A DNA stretch of 64,000 nt, taken from Coffea arabica (taxonomy: Eukaryota; Streptophyta; Magnoliopsida; Gentianales; Rubiaceae). Position 1 is the first letter of the stretch. Every line of letters begins with the position of its first letter. Of the stretch, positions 1 through 12,405 are shown in pieces. The position numbers and the translations under genes were made by a program. The stretch lies in assembly GCF_036785885.1 (NCBI RefSeq), contig NC_092330.1:3382525-3446524 (forward strand). Reading direction: 5' to 3'. The notes beneath the pieces are model-generated. The model saw nothing but the letters and a program-made list of their open reading frames with translations, did no database searches and was not told where the DNA came from.

Positions 1-142
1 ACCTTTGAGCAAGTTCGATAAAAATTCCTTGATTTTTATTTCTCTGTCCCAATCTACTCTTGGAACATTGTAGCCAGACTCCTTCTCCTTTGGAAGGAAT
101 CCATTGGTCCAGCATGGAACCTAATAATACGTACTTTTTCTG
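1..142 (-). pseudogene. R1-like NLR N-terminal fragment (copy A)
   Basis: This stretch aligns base for base with 34952-35100, where the minus strand encodes part of the N-terminal extension of an R1-like NLR. Copy A lacks about 35 bp present in copy B (between ...ccagactcct and tttggaagg), which shifts the frame. No usable ORF remains. It runs off the left edge of the window, so the rest of the NLR would lie to the left. Identification rests on the paralogous copy rather than on this piece alone. Confidence 0.6.
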
Positions 143-274
143 GCTTTAGAAGACTTGGTCGATTACTTCCCTCTGTATACTGTTTACTAGCCGGACCCAG
201 CTGACTTGCTTTCCTCGGCTCTTACTCCTGCACTCGGTGTAGTATGTTCTACTACTGAAAACGAAAATTGGAAT

Positions 275-643
275 CATGGTTTGCCATATCGGCTGATACC
301 GATACGTATCGGCCGAGTCGTAACTGGAACGAAAGGGACCGGTATGATACCGATTCCCGAATTGCGGATATTACTATATTCATGACGACTTTCTCTGACT
401 CGACCGATATTAGCTGATTCGAATCCGTGATGCATGATATCAGTTGATATATCCGAATCAATTAGGAGTCGACTCGGATATTTTTTTAAATTGTGCATTT
501 TTTGATATTTTCTAATTTTAGTAATTTGTTCAAAATTTTTGGAAACTTTCATTTGTTATAATGTGCGTATCACCCGATATGTCATGACGGATATGGAACA
601 ACCAAGACCACGACGCAACCACGACCCGTGATAGCGAACCATG
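275..643. mobile_element. hAT-type MITE, 369 bp
   Basis: Terminal inverted repeats CATGGTTTGCCATATC and GATAGCGAACCATG (imperfect) bound the element. It is flanked by an 8-bp direct repeat ATTGGAAT at 267-274 and 644-651. The paralogous site near 35300-35315 has a single AATTGGAA and no insert, so this is a verified empty site. The 8-bp duplication points to the hAT superfamily. The interior has palindromic CGATACGTATCG motifs and no coding capacity. Confidence 0.85.
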
Positions 644-651
644 ATTGGAAT

Positions 652-1124
652 CCGGCTGGCTTACTTTCCTCGGCTCTTACTCCTGCACTCAGTGCAGTAT
701 GTTCTACTACTGAAAATGAAAATTGGAAGAAAATAAAACACGCAGACATACAGTAAGTCAGTAACCACCCATCAGAAGCTTACTCTGACCATCTTCTTCT
801 TTCCCTCGCCCAAAATCCCTCCTAGCCCAGCCTAAATCGAACTCCTCTTTTCTTTCAGACTCCCACGCCACGCTTTTTCTCTATGCAATCTTCAGTACAC
901 AAATTGCTGCATACAACAGATATATCGCCCAACAGCAATTTTGATGCTCTTTGTTTGTTGCCTGCCATATCCAATTCCCTTCCATCCTTTGATGACAATT
1001 TCCAACCGCATTTTTGCATTTCCTAAGCACTTCTCCGAGCCGGCCTTTCCGCAGCCCCTCCTGCAACTTTTTAGCAAAGTCAAGAGACATAATTACAGTA
1101 TCGAGACGTTGGGACCTTGATTTC
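652..1124 (+). other. Upstream region of EXO70 copy A
   Basis: This is colinear with 35309-35815, the region upstream of the EXO70-like gene, apart from a deletion of about 38 bp near 778. It is pyrimidine-rich (CTTTTTCTCT, TCTTCTTTCCC). It ends at ATTTC (1120-1124), the target site of the Athila-like element. Confidence 0.7.
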
Positions 1125-2686
1125 TGACAGGTTGTCGATGCCTGTGTAATAATAAAATTAAATCTAGTTGTCAATTAAAATAATCAAATTCCAATTCAAG
1201 TACTGGAGTAGGGACTCTAGATGTGCAATGGGTTACTTGATTCATCCTGTTCCCGAAGAGTTTGCTTGATCCGATATACCCGAATGGAATGGCTTTTTCA
1301 CAAATAATTATTAATTTGTAAACATGACAAGTAGGGTCGTATTCTCAAGGACTGAGGGTATTTGTCTCTTTAGAAATCCAAAGTAACAAGGGGGTATTTT
1401 TGCATAAAGGATGACAATTAAAATAGTTCAACTAAAAATGAAATAGCCAACTAAAAATTAAATGACAACTCGCTAAAATTAGAGTAATGATACTTAAAAA
1501 TCTAGCCAAGAAATAACTTCAGCAATAGTTTACCTAATTGATCATCGATGCAAAGGCAATTCCAATTATTTACTGATAAATGGGTTATAACTGTCAAACA
1601 AGCGATGACAATCAACCCCTCCTTACTGTGTCGGTGATTAAGGTACGTCCGTTAATCACTGCTCTAATTGAGGAATAATCTTAGGTACGCCCGTAAGATT
1701 TAATTCCCCAATTGCCTTATGTATTAGAGGAGCCATGTTCTAACCAAATAATGCACTACCAAGGTTATTTCAGATTAACTCGCATATTCCCCTGATACAA
1801 ACCCAATCATGCCAGTTGTCACTATTTCAAGACAATTAAACAATTATGGATTTGATGCCCTAATTGACAATAGGTTACTAAATTAATTTACTATCCGGAT
1901 CCAAGATAATCAATTAATTAATTAATCATAAACACTGCAATCGAAAAGTATGCGAATACCAATAAATAAGAAGAAAAGATAAAATTAAATTGATCTCACA
2001 ATTTTAGACAACCCAAAGCATCCGTTGTTTCTTGATTAGAAAAAGAAAATTAGTTCATATTTGATGCGAAAAATCCACGCACAACTGAAGAGAAAGTAGC
2101 AGTCATCATCCTTCGATTGAGAAAAGCTCACTCCGTTCAATTGATGAAGGAAACGTAAAATACAGAGAGTGACTAAGTCCTTCAATTGCTCCTAACATGC
2201 ATAGGAGGAATCCACCAAAGACCCAAGGGAAAAGCCTAAAGAAAAGCTACAGGGAATCATTCAGTTGCTCCTAATTGCCTCTGACATTCGTGCAGAGCAA
2301 AGAGCTACTAAGAATCCAAAGAAAAATCAAAGCTTCAAAACTATAAGGGTAGTCCTATTCTTTACGCCTATTTCCTATCTAAGTCTCCTTCCGATGCTAC
2401 TGTGCGGCAGCTCCAGCAGAGGCCGACTTCAGCCTTTCGGTTCTTTTTTTTTTCTTGCTGTTTTCGGCCAGCTCACGTCTCTTTGTTCCAAAAATGCCCT
2501 TGAATGCCTTCTATTTGAATTCTTTCCCGATGACAGTCAAATTGGCATTAGTTGTGACATTTTCATTTTACTCCCTCAAATAAATGCAAATTATGAAAAG
2601 TGAGTGGAATCTAATAATTAATCCACATCAGGTTAGCTAATAGAAAAAATTAATAATAAAATAAATAATAAAATCGCAACCTATCA
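1125..2686 (-). repeat. 3' LTR of the Athila-like element
   Basis: The 1562-bp LTR is collinear with 12406-13980 and has scattered substitutions and small indels. It begins TGACAGGTTG and ends CAACCTATCA. Because the element runs on the minus strand, this left-hand copy is the 3' LTR. The polypurine tract before it reads TAGGTGTGAATGGAAT on the minus strand, just right of 2686. Confidence 0.92.
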
Positions 2687-3705
2687 ATTCCATTCACACC
2701 TAAACCATGCTTATCCTCAAGCATGATAACAGCAAACAAACACCAATATTTAGCAATGGCTGTTGCTCTATCTATCATATTGCCAAAACACCAAGTAAAA
2801 CATAAATCAAGCCTCAGTGATCCAGATCCAAGAAATGTCACCCCGGTTAGCTTCTCAACCACAAACTCCTTCAATTCCAGGTTAACTAATCTAAGAAAAA
2901 GAAATGGCGCACAACATTTATCAGCAAATGGTCCAACTATTAACTAAAATCTCAACATTCATTCTATAATTTGGCAAGCTGACTTATATCACACTAACAC
3001 AACCTTCACTTTTTTCTCTTTTTTTTCACGTTTTCAATATTTTTTTTTCTTTTTTTTCAATAGCACAAAGGACTTAGTCTCTAACCATTGGAGCTTTTTG
3101 ACGCGAACTCTAACATTTGCCAGATGGAGGAGTCCAGTTACTCAGTTCCTATCGCTATACGACCACATACTCATAGAAATTGCTACTTTTTTACACGATA
3201 ATCGACACTTTAGATGAAAATCCCCGATTACTCAGTAGTAACTAATAGCGGAGTACAATCAACCTTATTTCACAGCCAGGTATACGATAACTCAAAATAA
3301 CACATAAAAAATAAACAAAAACAACAGTTATTAGCCTCATTTCTTCAAATATGGAGAACTAAAGTTAATATTGGACCAATTCACATGAAAATGCCAACAA
3401 TCATTCTCTAAGTCTAGAAAAGTTAATCAAAAATAAAAAAAAAGTCAAGCAATCACCGATATTCACCAAAGAGGTGTTCTTGGACTCAACCACTTTATCT
3501 CGATACACTTTTATTATTAAAACTTGGCTATAGTGAAATTGGAGGTAACAATCCAACATCAAACTTCGACAGTCATAGGAGAGCTGGACAGTTAAATGAC
3601 AAAAAAGTAACGAAAACTAGACAAATAACAACCTTAAAAAAAAGAAAAACACCCAAAAATTGAAACTACTAAAAACTAAAAGCTATAAACACTGGTACCC
3701 CATCT

Positions 3706-3723
3706 GATCCCCCCACACCTAAA
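3706..3723 (-). other. Internal polypurine-tract-like motif of the Athila-like element
   Basis: The minus strand reads TTTAGGTGTGGGGGGATC directly after the end of the downstream ORF. It shares TTTAGGTGTG with the tract next to the 3' LTR. It may be a secondary (central) polypurine tract, or mark a former LTR boundary. Confidence 0.4.
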
Positions 3724-3749
3724 TGACACATTGCTCTCAATATGACAAA

Positions 3750-5003
3750 TAAACATCAATAGCAAGAAGAAGGGCAATGAGGCTTCCCTGAAGTCGTCAA
3801 AACAGTGGCTGCATAAATGCTGCCAGATTCTGGGCGATGTTGGCCACATTGTGATCAATATTGATCATCCGATCCTCCAGATTATGAACCTGCATCCGGA
3901 GTTGGTGTCAATCAGTAGCCCCTGGGGATGGAGGAGCCTGAGAGGAGATAGACGGGCCAGGGTCACCACCAGCAGTGGAAGAACGGGCAAAAGAGGATCG
4001 CGAGGGGACACAAGGCGGTCCCGGGTCAGTGAATCGATAGACTCCGTCGACGTACTAGAGAACTCCCATCCTCTCCAAGCACTCCGCACCCAGAAATTTC
4101 ATTTCAAACGCCAAGTGAAGGTCGTGATTCTGTAGATTGAGAACCCCTAACTGCACTACCAAGTGTGTAATGTAAGACCCGAGAATCAGGGGTTTGTTCT
4201 TCTTGGTTAAAATGGTCTTGAACTGTGCCGACAGCCAACACCCCAGATTCACCTTGACATTGTTCTGCATACACCAAATGAAGAAGAACTCGGGTCGGGA
4301 GAGTATACCAGAGCTGTCCTTTCGACCCGAGTACCTGCAGGCCAGAAATCGCTGAACATAACGGACACTAGGATCCTTAAAAAATGAGCTCCTAAATCTA
4401 GAAGAGTCATAGCTCCAAATCTCGTGGTAGGAAGAGAGGAATGGCTCTACATAATCACAGGCACTCTCAGCAACTCCCTAGTCTCGACATACTCCGGAAT
4501 AATGAACCCAAATGGTAGATTAAACTGGATAATGGAGAAATTGAACTCCTGACCCATCAGACGGAAATAAATGACATTTGGGGTCTCCACGATATACCTC
4601 GTAGGCAACTCAAAGTCAAAGGTGGAGTAAAACTCCCTAATCAGCTCGACAAAGGTGGGACAGAAGATATCACGATAAGGGCGCCACCCGATGGCGGTAC
4701 ACTTCTACTCGACTTCCTCCCGTATACCTAGGACAGTCATAGAAAATTTCTCACAACACTTGCAGGATATGATACACCGCTCACAGACATTAGCGTATCT
4801 CTACTAATCAGCGGGTCTAGTGAAGTTCAAATGCCCCCCAAAGTGAGCGGGGGCATTCAAATGAGCACCCCTACCCCTACCCCTACCTAAGCGGGTTCGA
4901 ACACTAGAAGAAAAGGGTTGGTTGGTAGGTGTATTTACTGGAATGGGGGTGAGGGCTGAGATTGAGAGGCTCTAGACCTAGAAGATGATTTAGGCCTCAC
5001 CAT
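3750..5003 (-). pseudogene. Athila downstream ORF (env-position, putative plant transposon protein type)
   Basis: On the minus strand an ATG at 5003 opens a Ser/Arg/Pro-rich start (MVRPKSSSRSRASQSQ) that soon hits stops. Further on, broken frames encode a recognisable core around 4055-4330, with phrases such as SSGILSRPEFFFIWCM, VKVNLGCWLSAQFK and ILTKKNKPLILGSYITHL. This style is known from the extra ORF that Athila elements carry between integrase and the 3' LTR. The C-terminal part (3800-4050) is Pro/Ser-rich, followed by a short heptad-like stretch (MQVHNLEDRMINID). Its function is unknown; the position has led others to call it env-like, but no signal peptide or membrane segment can be shown here. 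Confidence 0.6.
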
Positions 5004-5653
5004 GGCTGCTAACAGTCAATTCAAATCAATAAGAAACCAAATATCCAATACACAAGCACCAGTAGATACTGAGCAATAGCAAAGAGGTAGCCGCCAAATG
5101 TTGATCCAATAACCAGAAAGATTCCAAATCTCCAAAAAAAATCAACAGAGGACTAAAATTACAGTGAATAGAGCAAGCAGAGGAACCCCAGGTGGGAACC
5201 CAATCCACCGAAGTCAATAAACAACCCAGAAAACAAATAAGTCTGTAAATGAGGCAACAATTTGCACAATTGATTAGACCAAAATCATAGACAATGCCCC
5301 TCCAAATCAGCAATATAAACTAACAGCTAGAGTGTCCCCAACAAATCAATTGAAAACTACCAACCTCAACAAGTAAATCAAGCGGAACAGGTTTCCCAAG
5401 TCAACAGGCAATTCAGAAATAACTCAACCGAAATCTCAGTAGAAACCTCAATGAAATTAGCAAATGAAAGCAAACGTTAGAATAATCCCAAGAATTCAAT
5501 TAGATACACCCAACTTGAATAAGCCATGCAAGTGCCATAGAGACTTCCCAATTCAACAAACAACAGCAGGACTGATAAACCCAAAGTCTCTACAAAAATC
5601 CCAAGGAATTGAGCAATTGAAATCTACCGGCAGCGCACTTAAAAGCAAAGAAA

Positions 5654-6450
5654 TCAACTAATAATGTTGTACTCAACCCAATAAGCACTGTTGGTTCTCA
5701 AATAGGCAATTAAGAACAACCACAATAGCAGGGAACCCCTCCAAACAATACAACTCAATTTAATCAGATAATGCAGCCACAGAGTTTCCAATTGAGTCCA
5801 ACAATTAAGTCCAAGAAATATTGCTCCAAACAATTGGGTATGAGTGTGAGAGGGGTGAATACCTCCATCTTTTGTGAAAGAGGGAGAGCGCAAATAGGAA
5901 GGGCGTAGGTGACGGACAAAGGAGTTGGAGAGGGGTAGAGCGTGCGGGTGGCGCATGGTGCACGGTGGTGGCGCGAACAGCCACGGAGTCTCAGTGGAGC
6001 GGTGCGCGAGCTTGTGGTTGATTTCGGAGAGGAGGGAGAGCGAGAGGTCGACGGACAGCAGTAGAGCCCGGAGGCGGCGCGCACTTCGCATGGCGAGGTG
6101 ACGGCGTCAGCTGCTGTTGAGAGATCGCGCGGCAGTAGAGAGAGGAGGTGGACAGCCGCGTGCGGGAGAGAGAGAAAGCACGCGAGGTGATGGCCTCGTG
6201 CAGCAGTAGCGGCTGGCTGTGGCGGCGTGCAACATCGTTCGCAAGCGAAGAGGGTGAGGTGGCAGTGGGCGGCGCTAGCACGATGCCGGCGTGCGCTGGT
6301 GATGAGGAGAGGAGAAGGCGGCGGGCAAAGGGAAGAAGAAGGGATCGGGGAAGAAGAAAGAAAGGAAAGAGGAGGAAAGAAAGAAAGAAAAAAAGAAAGA
6401 AAGAAAGAAAAACAAGAAAAAGAAGAAGAAATAGGTTTTTTTTTTAAATT
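5654..6450. other. GC-rich then purine-rich non-coding block inside the Athila-like element
   Basis: Between integrase and the downstream ORF, base composition changes abruptly. About 5880-6330 is GC-rich with CpGs, and 6330-6440 is an almost pure A/G tract of GAAA/GAAG repeats on the plus strand. The overlapping ORFs are low-complexity (Arg/Lys-rich or Pro/Ser/Ala-rich) and resemble no family I know. It may be an untranslated leader or promoter for the downstream ORF, or captured host sequence. Confidence 0.4.
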
Positions 6451-6924
6451 AAAAACTTGAAATTTGAAAATCCAAGCTTCAGCCCAACGAAAATAAATTT
6501 TTTTCTACTTTTTTTTTATAAAAAATTAATTTTTATTTATTTATTTATTTTCTATTTTATTTTTTTGAAATTATATTATTATTAACAAAACTTATTTTCG
6601 AAATTCAAAATTAGAGATTAACAGGAAATCGAGACTGTTCTCGAATTTTGAATACTTACCTTTCCTGCGAACATGACGTGGGCACATCAAAAAGGTAAGA
6701 ACGCTTCTGACCATGAGCTCTCCATACGATTTGACGTAGGCGCGTCATGTCAAAGAGATACTTACGAATAATCAAAAACGAAAATTGAAGCCAAAAATCA
6801 GTCAAACTCAAGGAAAACATACTTAAACTATCAAACCAAACTGAACAAACAATTAAAAGAAATTGGGTTGCCTCCCAATGAGTGCCTTTCTTTAATGTCT
6901 TTGGTTAGACATGGCAAGGTGTCA

Positions 6925-7969
6925 TTAATTGGGACACGGCGGTATATCTAGACTTATCGTCTCCATTTCTTCACTTGAAAAACCTTCGTAATAATATTTG
7001 AAACGATGTCCATTCACCACAAACTTATTGTCAGTCTTAACAATTTGGATTTCAACTGCACCATATGGAATAACGTGAGTAATAATAAAAGGTTCAATCC
7101 AACGGGAACGAAACTTACCTGAGAAGAGCTTAAGCCTAGATTGGTATAAAAGAACCTTCGGACCAACTTCAAAGGTTTTTCTAGAGATTTGTTGGTCATA
7201 AAATATCCGACTCCTCTCCTTGTAAATTAGTGCATTCTCGTACGCTTCGTTCCAAATCTCTTCCAATTCTTGTAAATCCAACTTCCGATGGGCACCGGCC
7301 TTCTCTAAATTCATGTTACACTATTTTATCGCCCAAAAAACTTTGTACTTGAACTCCACTGAAAAGTGACACGACTTCTCAAATTCCAATGTGTAGGGTG
7401 ACATCCTATGGGGGTTTTGTACGCCGTTCGATAGGCCCAAAGCGCATCTTCCAACCTTTGACTCTAGTCTTTCTTTTCTGGTCGCACCATTTTCTCCAAA
7501 ATGGATTTAATTTCTCGATTCAATACTTTTGCTTGACCATTGGTCTGCAGGTGGTATGACGTTGAGATCCTGTGGAGTACACCGTACTTGCGAAACAGCG
7601 CAGCTATGGTTTTGTTGCAGAAATGCGTCCATCTGTCACTAACAATGGCTCTCGACATCCCAAAACGCACAAAAATATTAGACCTGATAAAATCTGCAAT
7701 CACTTTCGAATAATTAGTCTGGGTAGCCTTAGCCTCCACCCATTTAGACACATAATCGACCGCCAACAAAATGTATACAAATCAAATGATGTAGGAAAAG
7801 ACCCCATAAAATCTATACCCCAAACATAAAAAATTTCTACAAAAATCAACGAAAATTGGGGCATATGTTCTCTACAGACTATATTACCTACCCGTTGACA
7901 TCGATCACAAGACTTACAAAACACATACGCATCTTTAAACAAAGAAGGCCAGTAAAACCCACTCTCCAA
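6925..7969 (-). pseudogene. Integrase region of the Athila-like element
   Basis: On the minus strand the zinc-binding region appears near 7880-7930 (CKSCDRCQRVGNI, the CC half of HHCC). The catalytic core follows with VDYVSKWVEAKAT, FVRFGMSRAIVSDRWTHFCN and STSYHLQTNGQAK. The canonical core reads SDxGxHF, and here the position after SD is R and then W, so the fold is altered. The C-terminal part (6925-7314) has the usual GPKVLLYQSRLKLFSGKFRSRW block. Several frames are needed to cover it, so it is non-functional. Confidence 0.85.
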
Positions 7970-8319
7970 TACCTTATGTGCAGTTCGTTTTGGTCCAAAA
8001 TGACATCCACGGGCAAATGTATGACAAAAAGTTGAAATTGATTAAAATTCAGCCTCACTTACACATCGCCTCATCATTTGATCTGCACATCTCTTCCACA
8101 AGTACGGGTCATCCCAGATAAAATATTTGGCATCGCTCTTCAATTTGTCTCTCTTCAATTTTGGTCAACCTGCAGGAAAATTATCAGTTACCAAGTAGTT
8201 AACTAGATCAGTATACCAAAGCATTTGAGAATTGAGAGAAAATAAGTGTTCTTCAGGGAATGCATCCTTTAATGGCTCGTTCTCCCCTCCAACTAGTATG
8301 CGACTCAAATGGTCGACGA

Positions 8320-9471
8320 CTAGATTCTCTGAGCCTCTTTTATCCCTATTTTCAGGTCAAATTCTTGCAGGAGCAATATCCACCTTATGAGTCTCGGCTT
8401 TGCCTCTTTCTTGGTCATTAGGTACCGCAACGTTACATGATCAGAAAACACAATAACTTTAGCACCTAACAAATATAACCTAAATTTGTCTAAAGCAAAA
8501 ATAACCGCAAGAAACTCCTTCTCAGTAGTAGAGTAGTTTAGTTGAGCCCCATTCAGAGGTCGGGATGCATAGTAGATAACGTGAGCTGCTTTTCCTACTC
8601 TTTGTCCCAACACAGCCCCCACTGCATGGTCACTGGCATCGCATATGATCTCACAGGGCAAACTTTAGTTATGGGGTTGGATGATCGGTAACGAGGTCAA
8701 TAGCTCCTTCAACTTATCGAAGGCTCTCTCACACTTGTCATCGAATTCGAAGGTCACATCGTTTTGTAAAAACTGGAACAACGGGGCTCCAATTTTCAAA
8801 AAATTCTTAATAAATCTTCGATAAAAACCTGCATGTCCAAGGAAAGAGCACACTTCCCGCACACTCGCGAGGTAAGGTAAAGCAGATATAATGTCAATTT
8901 TAGCCCTGTCAACCTCAATATTCTTAGAAGACAAAACGTGACCTAAGGCTATCCCATGATTAACCATAAAATAGCATTTCTCCCAGTTAAGCACAAGATT
9001 AATCTCTATATATCTCATCAGGATCAACTTCAGATTATCTAGACAGGTATCGAAGCTATCACCATACATACTGAAATTGTCCATGAAAACTTCAATAATT
9101 TTCTCTACATATTCTGAAAAAATACTTACCATACACCTCTGGAAAATTACAGACGCATTGCACAACCAGAAGGGCATCCGTCTATATGCAAAGGTCCCGA
9201 ACGGGCACGTGAAGGTCGTCTTCTCTTGATCCTCTGGTGCAATTGCTATCTGGAAATACCTTGAAAATTCATCCAAAAAACAATAATAAGTACGACAAGC
9301 TAAACGCTCAACCATTTGGTCAATGAAAGGAAAGGAAAAGTGGTCCTTTTTTGTGACGGCGTTCAGTCTATGGTAGTCAATGCACTGCCTCCATCCGGTA
9401 GGTTTGCGCACTGGTACGAGTTCACCCATTTGGTTGGCCTCCACTATCACTCCTGCCTTCTTTGGAACTAC
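8320..9471 (-). pseudogene. Reverse transcriptase and RNase H of the Athila-like element
   Basis: The frame 8665-9450 encodes RT with RQCIDYHRLNAVTKKDHF, FLDEFSRYFQIAI and the active-site box VFMDNFSMYG. The second catalytic Asp of the usual FMDD is Asn (codon 9076-9078). 8320-8661 encodes RNase H with [28 protein letters not shown] and [14 protein letters not shown]. The RT frame is separated from the upstream protease frame by a stop near 9472 and from RNase H by a stop at about 8664. All three parts are in the order expected for Ty3/Gypsy pol. Confidence 0.9.
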
Positions 9472-10719
9472 CTAGACCGGACTCACCCAAGAGCTATCTG
9501 ATATTGCAAATATGATCCCCACATCTAGCAATTTCAAAATTTCTTTCTTCACCAGTTCCATCATGAGGGGATTGAGCCTCCTTTGAACTTGCCGTACAAG
9601 TTTGGCGTCCTCTTCCAACCTTATTCGATGCATGCAGACGAAGGGGTTGATTTCCTTAATGTCGACGATGGTCCACCCTATCGCCTCCTTATACTCTCTA
9701 AGGATCCGAATTAGTTTCTTCTCCTGAGTTTCTGAGAGTACAGCTAAGATAATCACCGGAAGTGTTTCGTTGTCGCCCAGATACGCATATTTCAAGTGCT
9801 TTGGTAGAGATTTCAACTCCAACTCAGGTGCCTGCATCACAGATGGTAGTACCCTTTGGTGAGGTTCAGGAATGAAAATAGGTGGGACGTCATACCTTTT
9901 TGTTGTGGTTGGCAACGAGTGTAACGCCTCTATTGTGTCTTTCAAATCTTCACTCCACTCCACCTCAGGAGTTGTCTCCAACTCTAAGTGCTTGGTTAAA
10001 GCAACCTCCAATTTATCCTTGCCAATAGTTTCAAACACTTCCTGCACTATAGGATCAATAGCACTCACAGAAAAAATAGAGCTAAAATTAGAATTTGAGA
10101 GGTATTTCATAGTGTCAAAAATATTGAAATGAATAATTTTTTCATCAAATTTCATAGATAAGGTACCCTTATTAACATCAATTTTTGTCTGTGCCGTGCT
10201 AAAAAAGAGTCTACCTAATAACAAGGGCGAGGGATCGGAGGAATGATTATCATCCATGTCAAGCACATAAAAGTCAGTTGGGAATACCAAATCATTAATT
10301 TTGACCAACCCATCAGGGTATGTATTGGTTCGGTTAGCTAATTGAATTATTATTCCATTTTCTTTTAGTGGGCCTAGGTTCAGAGAAGCATAGATAGATT
10401 TAGACATTACATTAATTGACGCCCCTAAGTCCAACATGGCCTTTCTAATCAAAGTGTTGTCTATCCTATAGGGGATAGTAAACATACTTGGGTCCCCGTA
10501 CTTCAGTAGGAGTTTCCTTTGTAAGACCGCTGACACATTCTCCCCCACGATGACCCGTTCATCTCCTCTCAACAGCCTTCGGTTCACACACAGGTCCCTC
10601 AAAAACTTTGCGTACTTCGGCACTTGTTTGATTGCGTCTAAGGGGGGGATATTAATCTCTACTTTGCGGAACACCTCCAGGATCTTTTTCTTCTTGTTTT
10701 GATTCTTCGATTTTTTCAA
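9472..10719 (-). pseudogene. Protease and start of RT of the Athila-like element
   Basis: This 415-residue open stretch carries the aspartic protease motif DLGASINVMS at residues 97-106, preceded by FTIPYRI, the usual context in Athila and Tat elements. The N-terminal third is Lys-rich. The C-terminal end (RLNPLMMELVKKEILKLLD) is the entry to the RT domain, which continues beyond a stop. It is the longest remaining open frame of the element. Confidence 0.88.
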
Positions 10720-10820
10720 CCTACTAGGGAAAGGCGGCGGGTTAGTCTTAACTGTAATGACTGGGTCCGGGAGTACCTTTTGATTTGTGCCATTGCTATC
10801 CTCCTTCTCAAGCTCATTTT

Positions 10821-12241
10821 CTATCTTTTCCTCATTCTTGTCCTTTGGAATCGTAGGTTCAGGCCCCTGAATTTCCTCCCGCTCCTTAGGGTCGTCGCAC
10901 TTATGTTCTTCAGATTCAATTCAGGTTGAGACGGCAATTTACCTTGGACTTGGGACTCCAAACGGTTGATCGTTATGGCCATTTTATTCATCTGATTTTG
11001 CATGGATTGCATCTGGCTCATTTGATTCCTTATGTTCTGTAGTTCAGAGTCCGTCTTTTGTTGATGTTACACGGTGGTAGCCATCAGTTGTTTCATCATC
11101 TCCTCCAAAGATGGACTAGAGCTCGGTGGTTGAGGTTGGTACTGCTGTTGGTACCCTTGTTGTCTATTTGGCACAAAATTAGACTGTCTGTTCTCTCCAT
11201 AGCTGAGGTTGGGATGATCTCTCCGCTTAGGGTTGTAGGTACTTGAATATGGGTCATATTACTTCCTTGGCCCAGGCGCGTGGCCAACCACATTCACTTG
11301 CTCCACACTTTCTTCTTGGATCATTGGGCACAACTCTGTAGAACCCATAGCAGTGCAAATCCCACACACCTTGGCCTATGATGTATTTCCTACAGCTAGT
11401 TGCCTAACAAAAGATGTTAACTCAGTCAACTGCTGTTGGATAGAAGACGTCCCTATCTTATTCACCTTGCGTGTTGCGACATCCTCCCTCGTACCAAACT
11501 GCTGCGAATTCTCAGCCATTCCTTCAATTAGCTCCCACGCTTCTCAAGGAGTCTTGTTTACCAATGCTCCTCCACTTGCAGCATCTATTATACTCCTGTC
11601 TTTGAAGAGTAGCGCCTCGTAAAAATATTGTATGAGCAATTGCTCACTTATTTGGTGCTGAGAGCACTTGATGCACAACTTCTTGAATCGCTCCCAGTAA
11701 TTATAAAGCGACTCCCCTGGATGCTGCTGCAGATCTCCTTCTTTAGACTTGCAACTCGAGATGCGAGAAAATATTTGTCTAAGAACTTTTTCTTCAACTG
11801 GTCCCAAGTAGTAATGCTACCTGGTGGTAGGTAGTACAACCAGTCTTTTGCAGAATTTTTCAAGGAGAAGGGAAATATCCTCATTTTTATCTACTCTTCT
11901 GTAATATCCAGGGGCTTTATGCTGTTGCAAACTATATTAAACTCTTGCAAGTGTTTATACGGCTCTTCACCTGGTAAACCATGGAATGATGGCAAGAGAT
12001 GAATTAGAATAGATTTTAATTCAAATGGAGTGTTATCATCTAAACTTGGGAAAGTAATGCACAAAGGTTGCTGATTTAAATCAGGAGTAGCCAACTCCCT
12101 TAATGTTTGTGCATTTGCCATGGTGACTTCCTCTTGGTCCGAATCATTTGAATTATCACCACGCAAATTTGTCGACTCCACCTCTGGATTAAGTCCCTGA
12201 AGTGAAGCACCGAATTGCTCCTCTCTGAGCTGTCTGATCAC
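10821..12241 (-). pseudogene. Gag of the Athila-like element
   Basis: The minus strand shows the retrotransposon gag core in broken frames: FPFSLKNSAKDWLYYLPPGS, WDQLKKKFLDKYFLASR, GESLYNYWERFKKLC, HQISEQLLIQYFYEAL and DRSIIDAASGGALVNKTP. A Gln/Pro-rich region and a coiled-coil-like MQSMQNQMNKMAITINRLES follow near 10930-11020. In-frame stops and at least one frameshift (near 11890) interrupt it. Confidence 0.88.
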
Positions 12242-12381
12242 TTTTCATGTTCTCCACGCCGTCTTTTCTACCTCAGGGTCAAAAATCAATTCACCTGTAC
12301 GAGAAAACCGATGCATATACTAGAAAAATACCAAAAAATTAGAGCAAATATGAACTTAAAAAGAAATAAATATTAACGCCA

Positions 12382-12400
12382 GTCCCCGGCAACGGCGCCA
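12382..12400 (-). other. Primer-binding site (tRNA-Asp type)
   Basis: The minus strand reads TGGCGCCGTTGCCGGGGAC five bases inside the 5' LTR. It is complementary to the 3' end of plant tRNA-Asp (GUC), the primer used by Athila-type elements. It fixes the orientation of the element as minus. Confidence 0.85.
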
Positions 12401-12405
12401 AAAAT

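Noticed and set aside
6148..6460. Arg/Lys-rich plus-strand frames in the Athila-like element
   Set aside because: They arise from the GA-rich low-complexity tract, and both overlapping frames are equally open.
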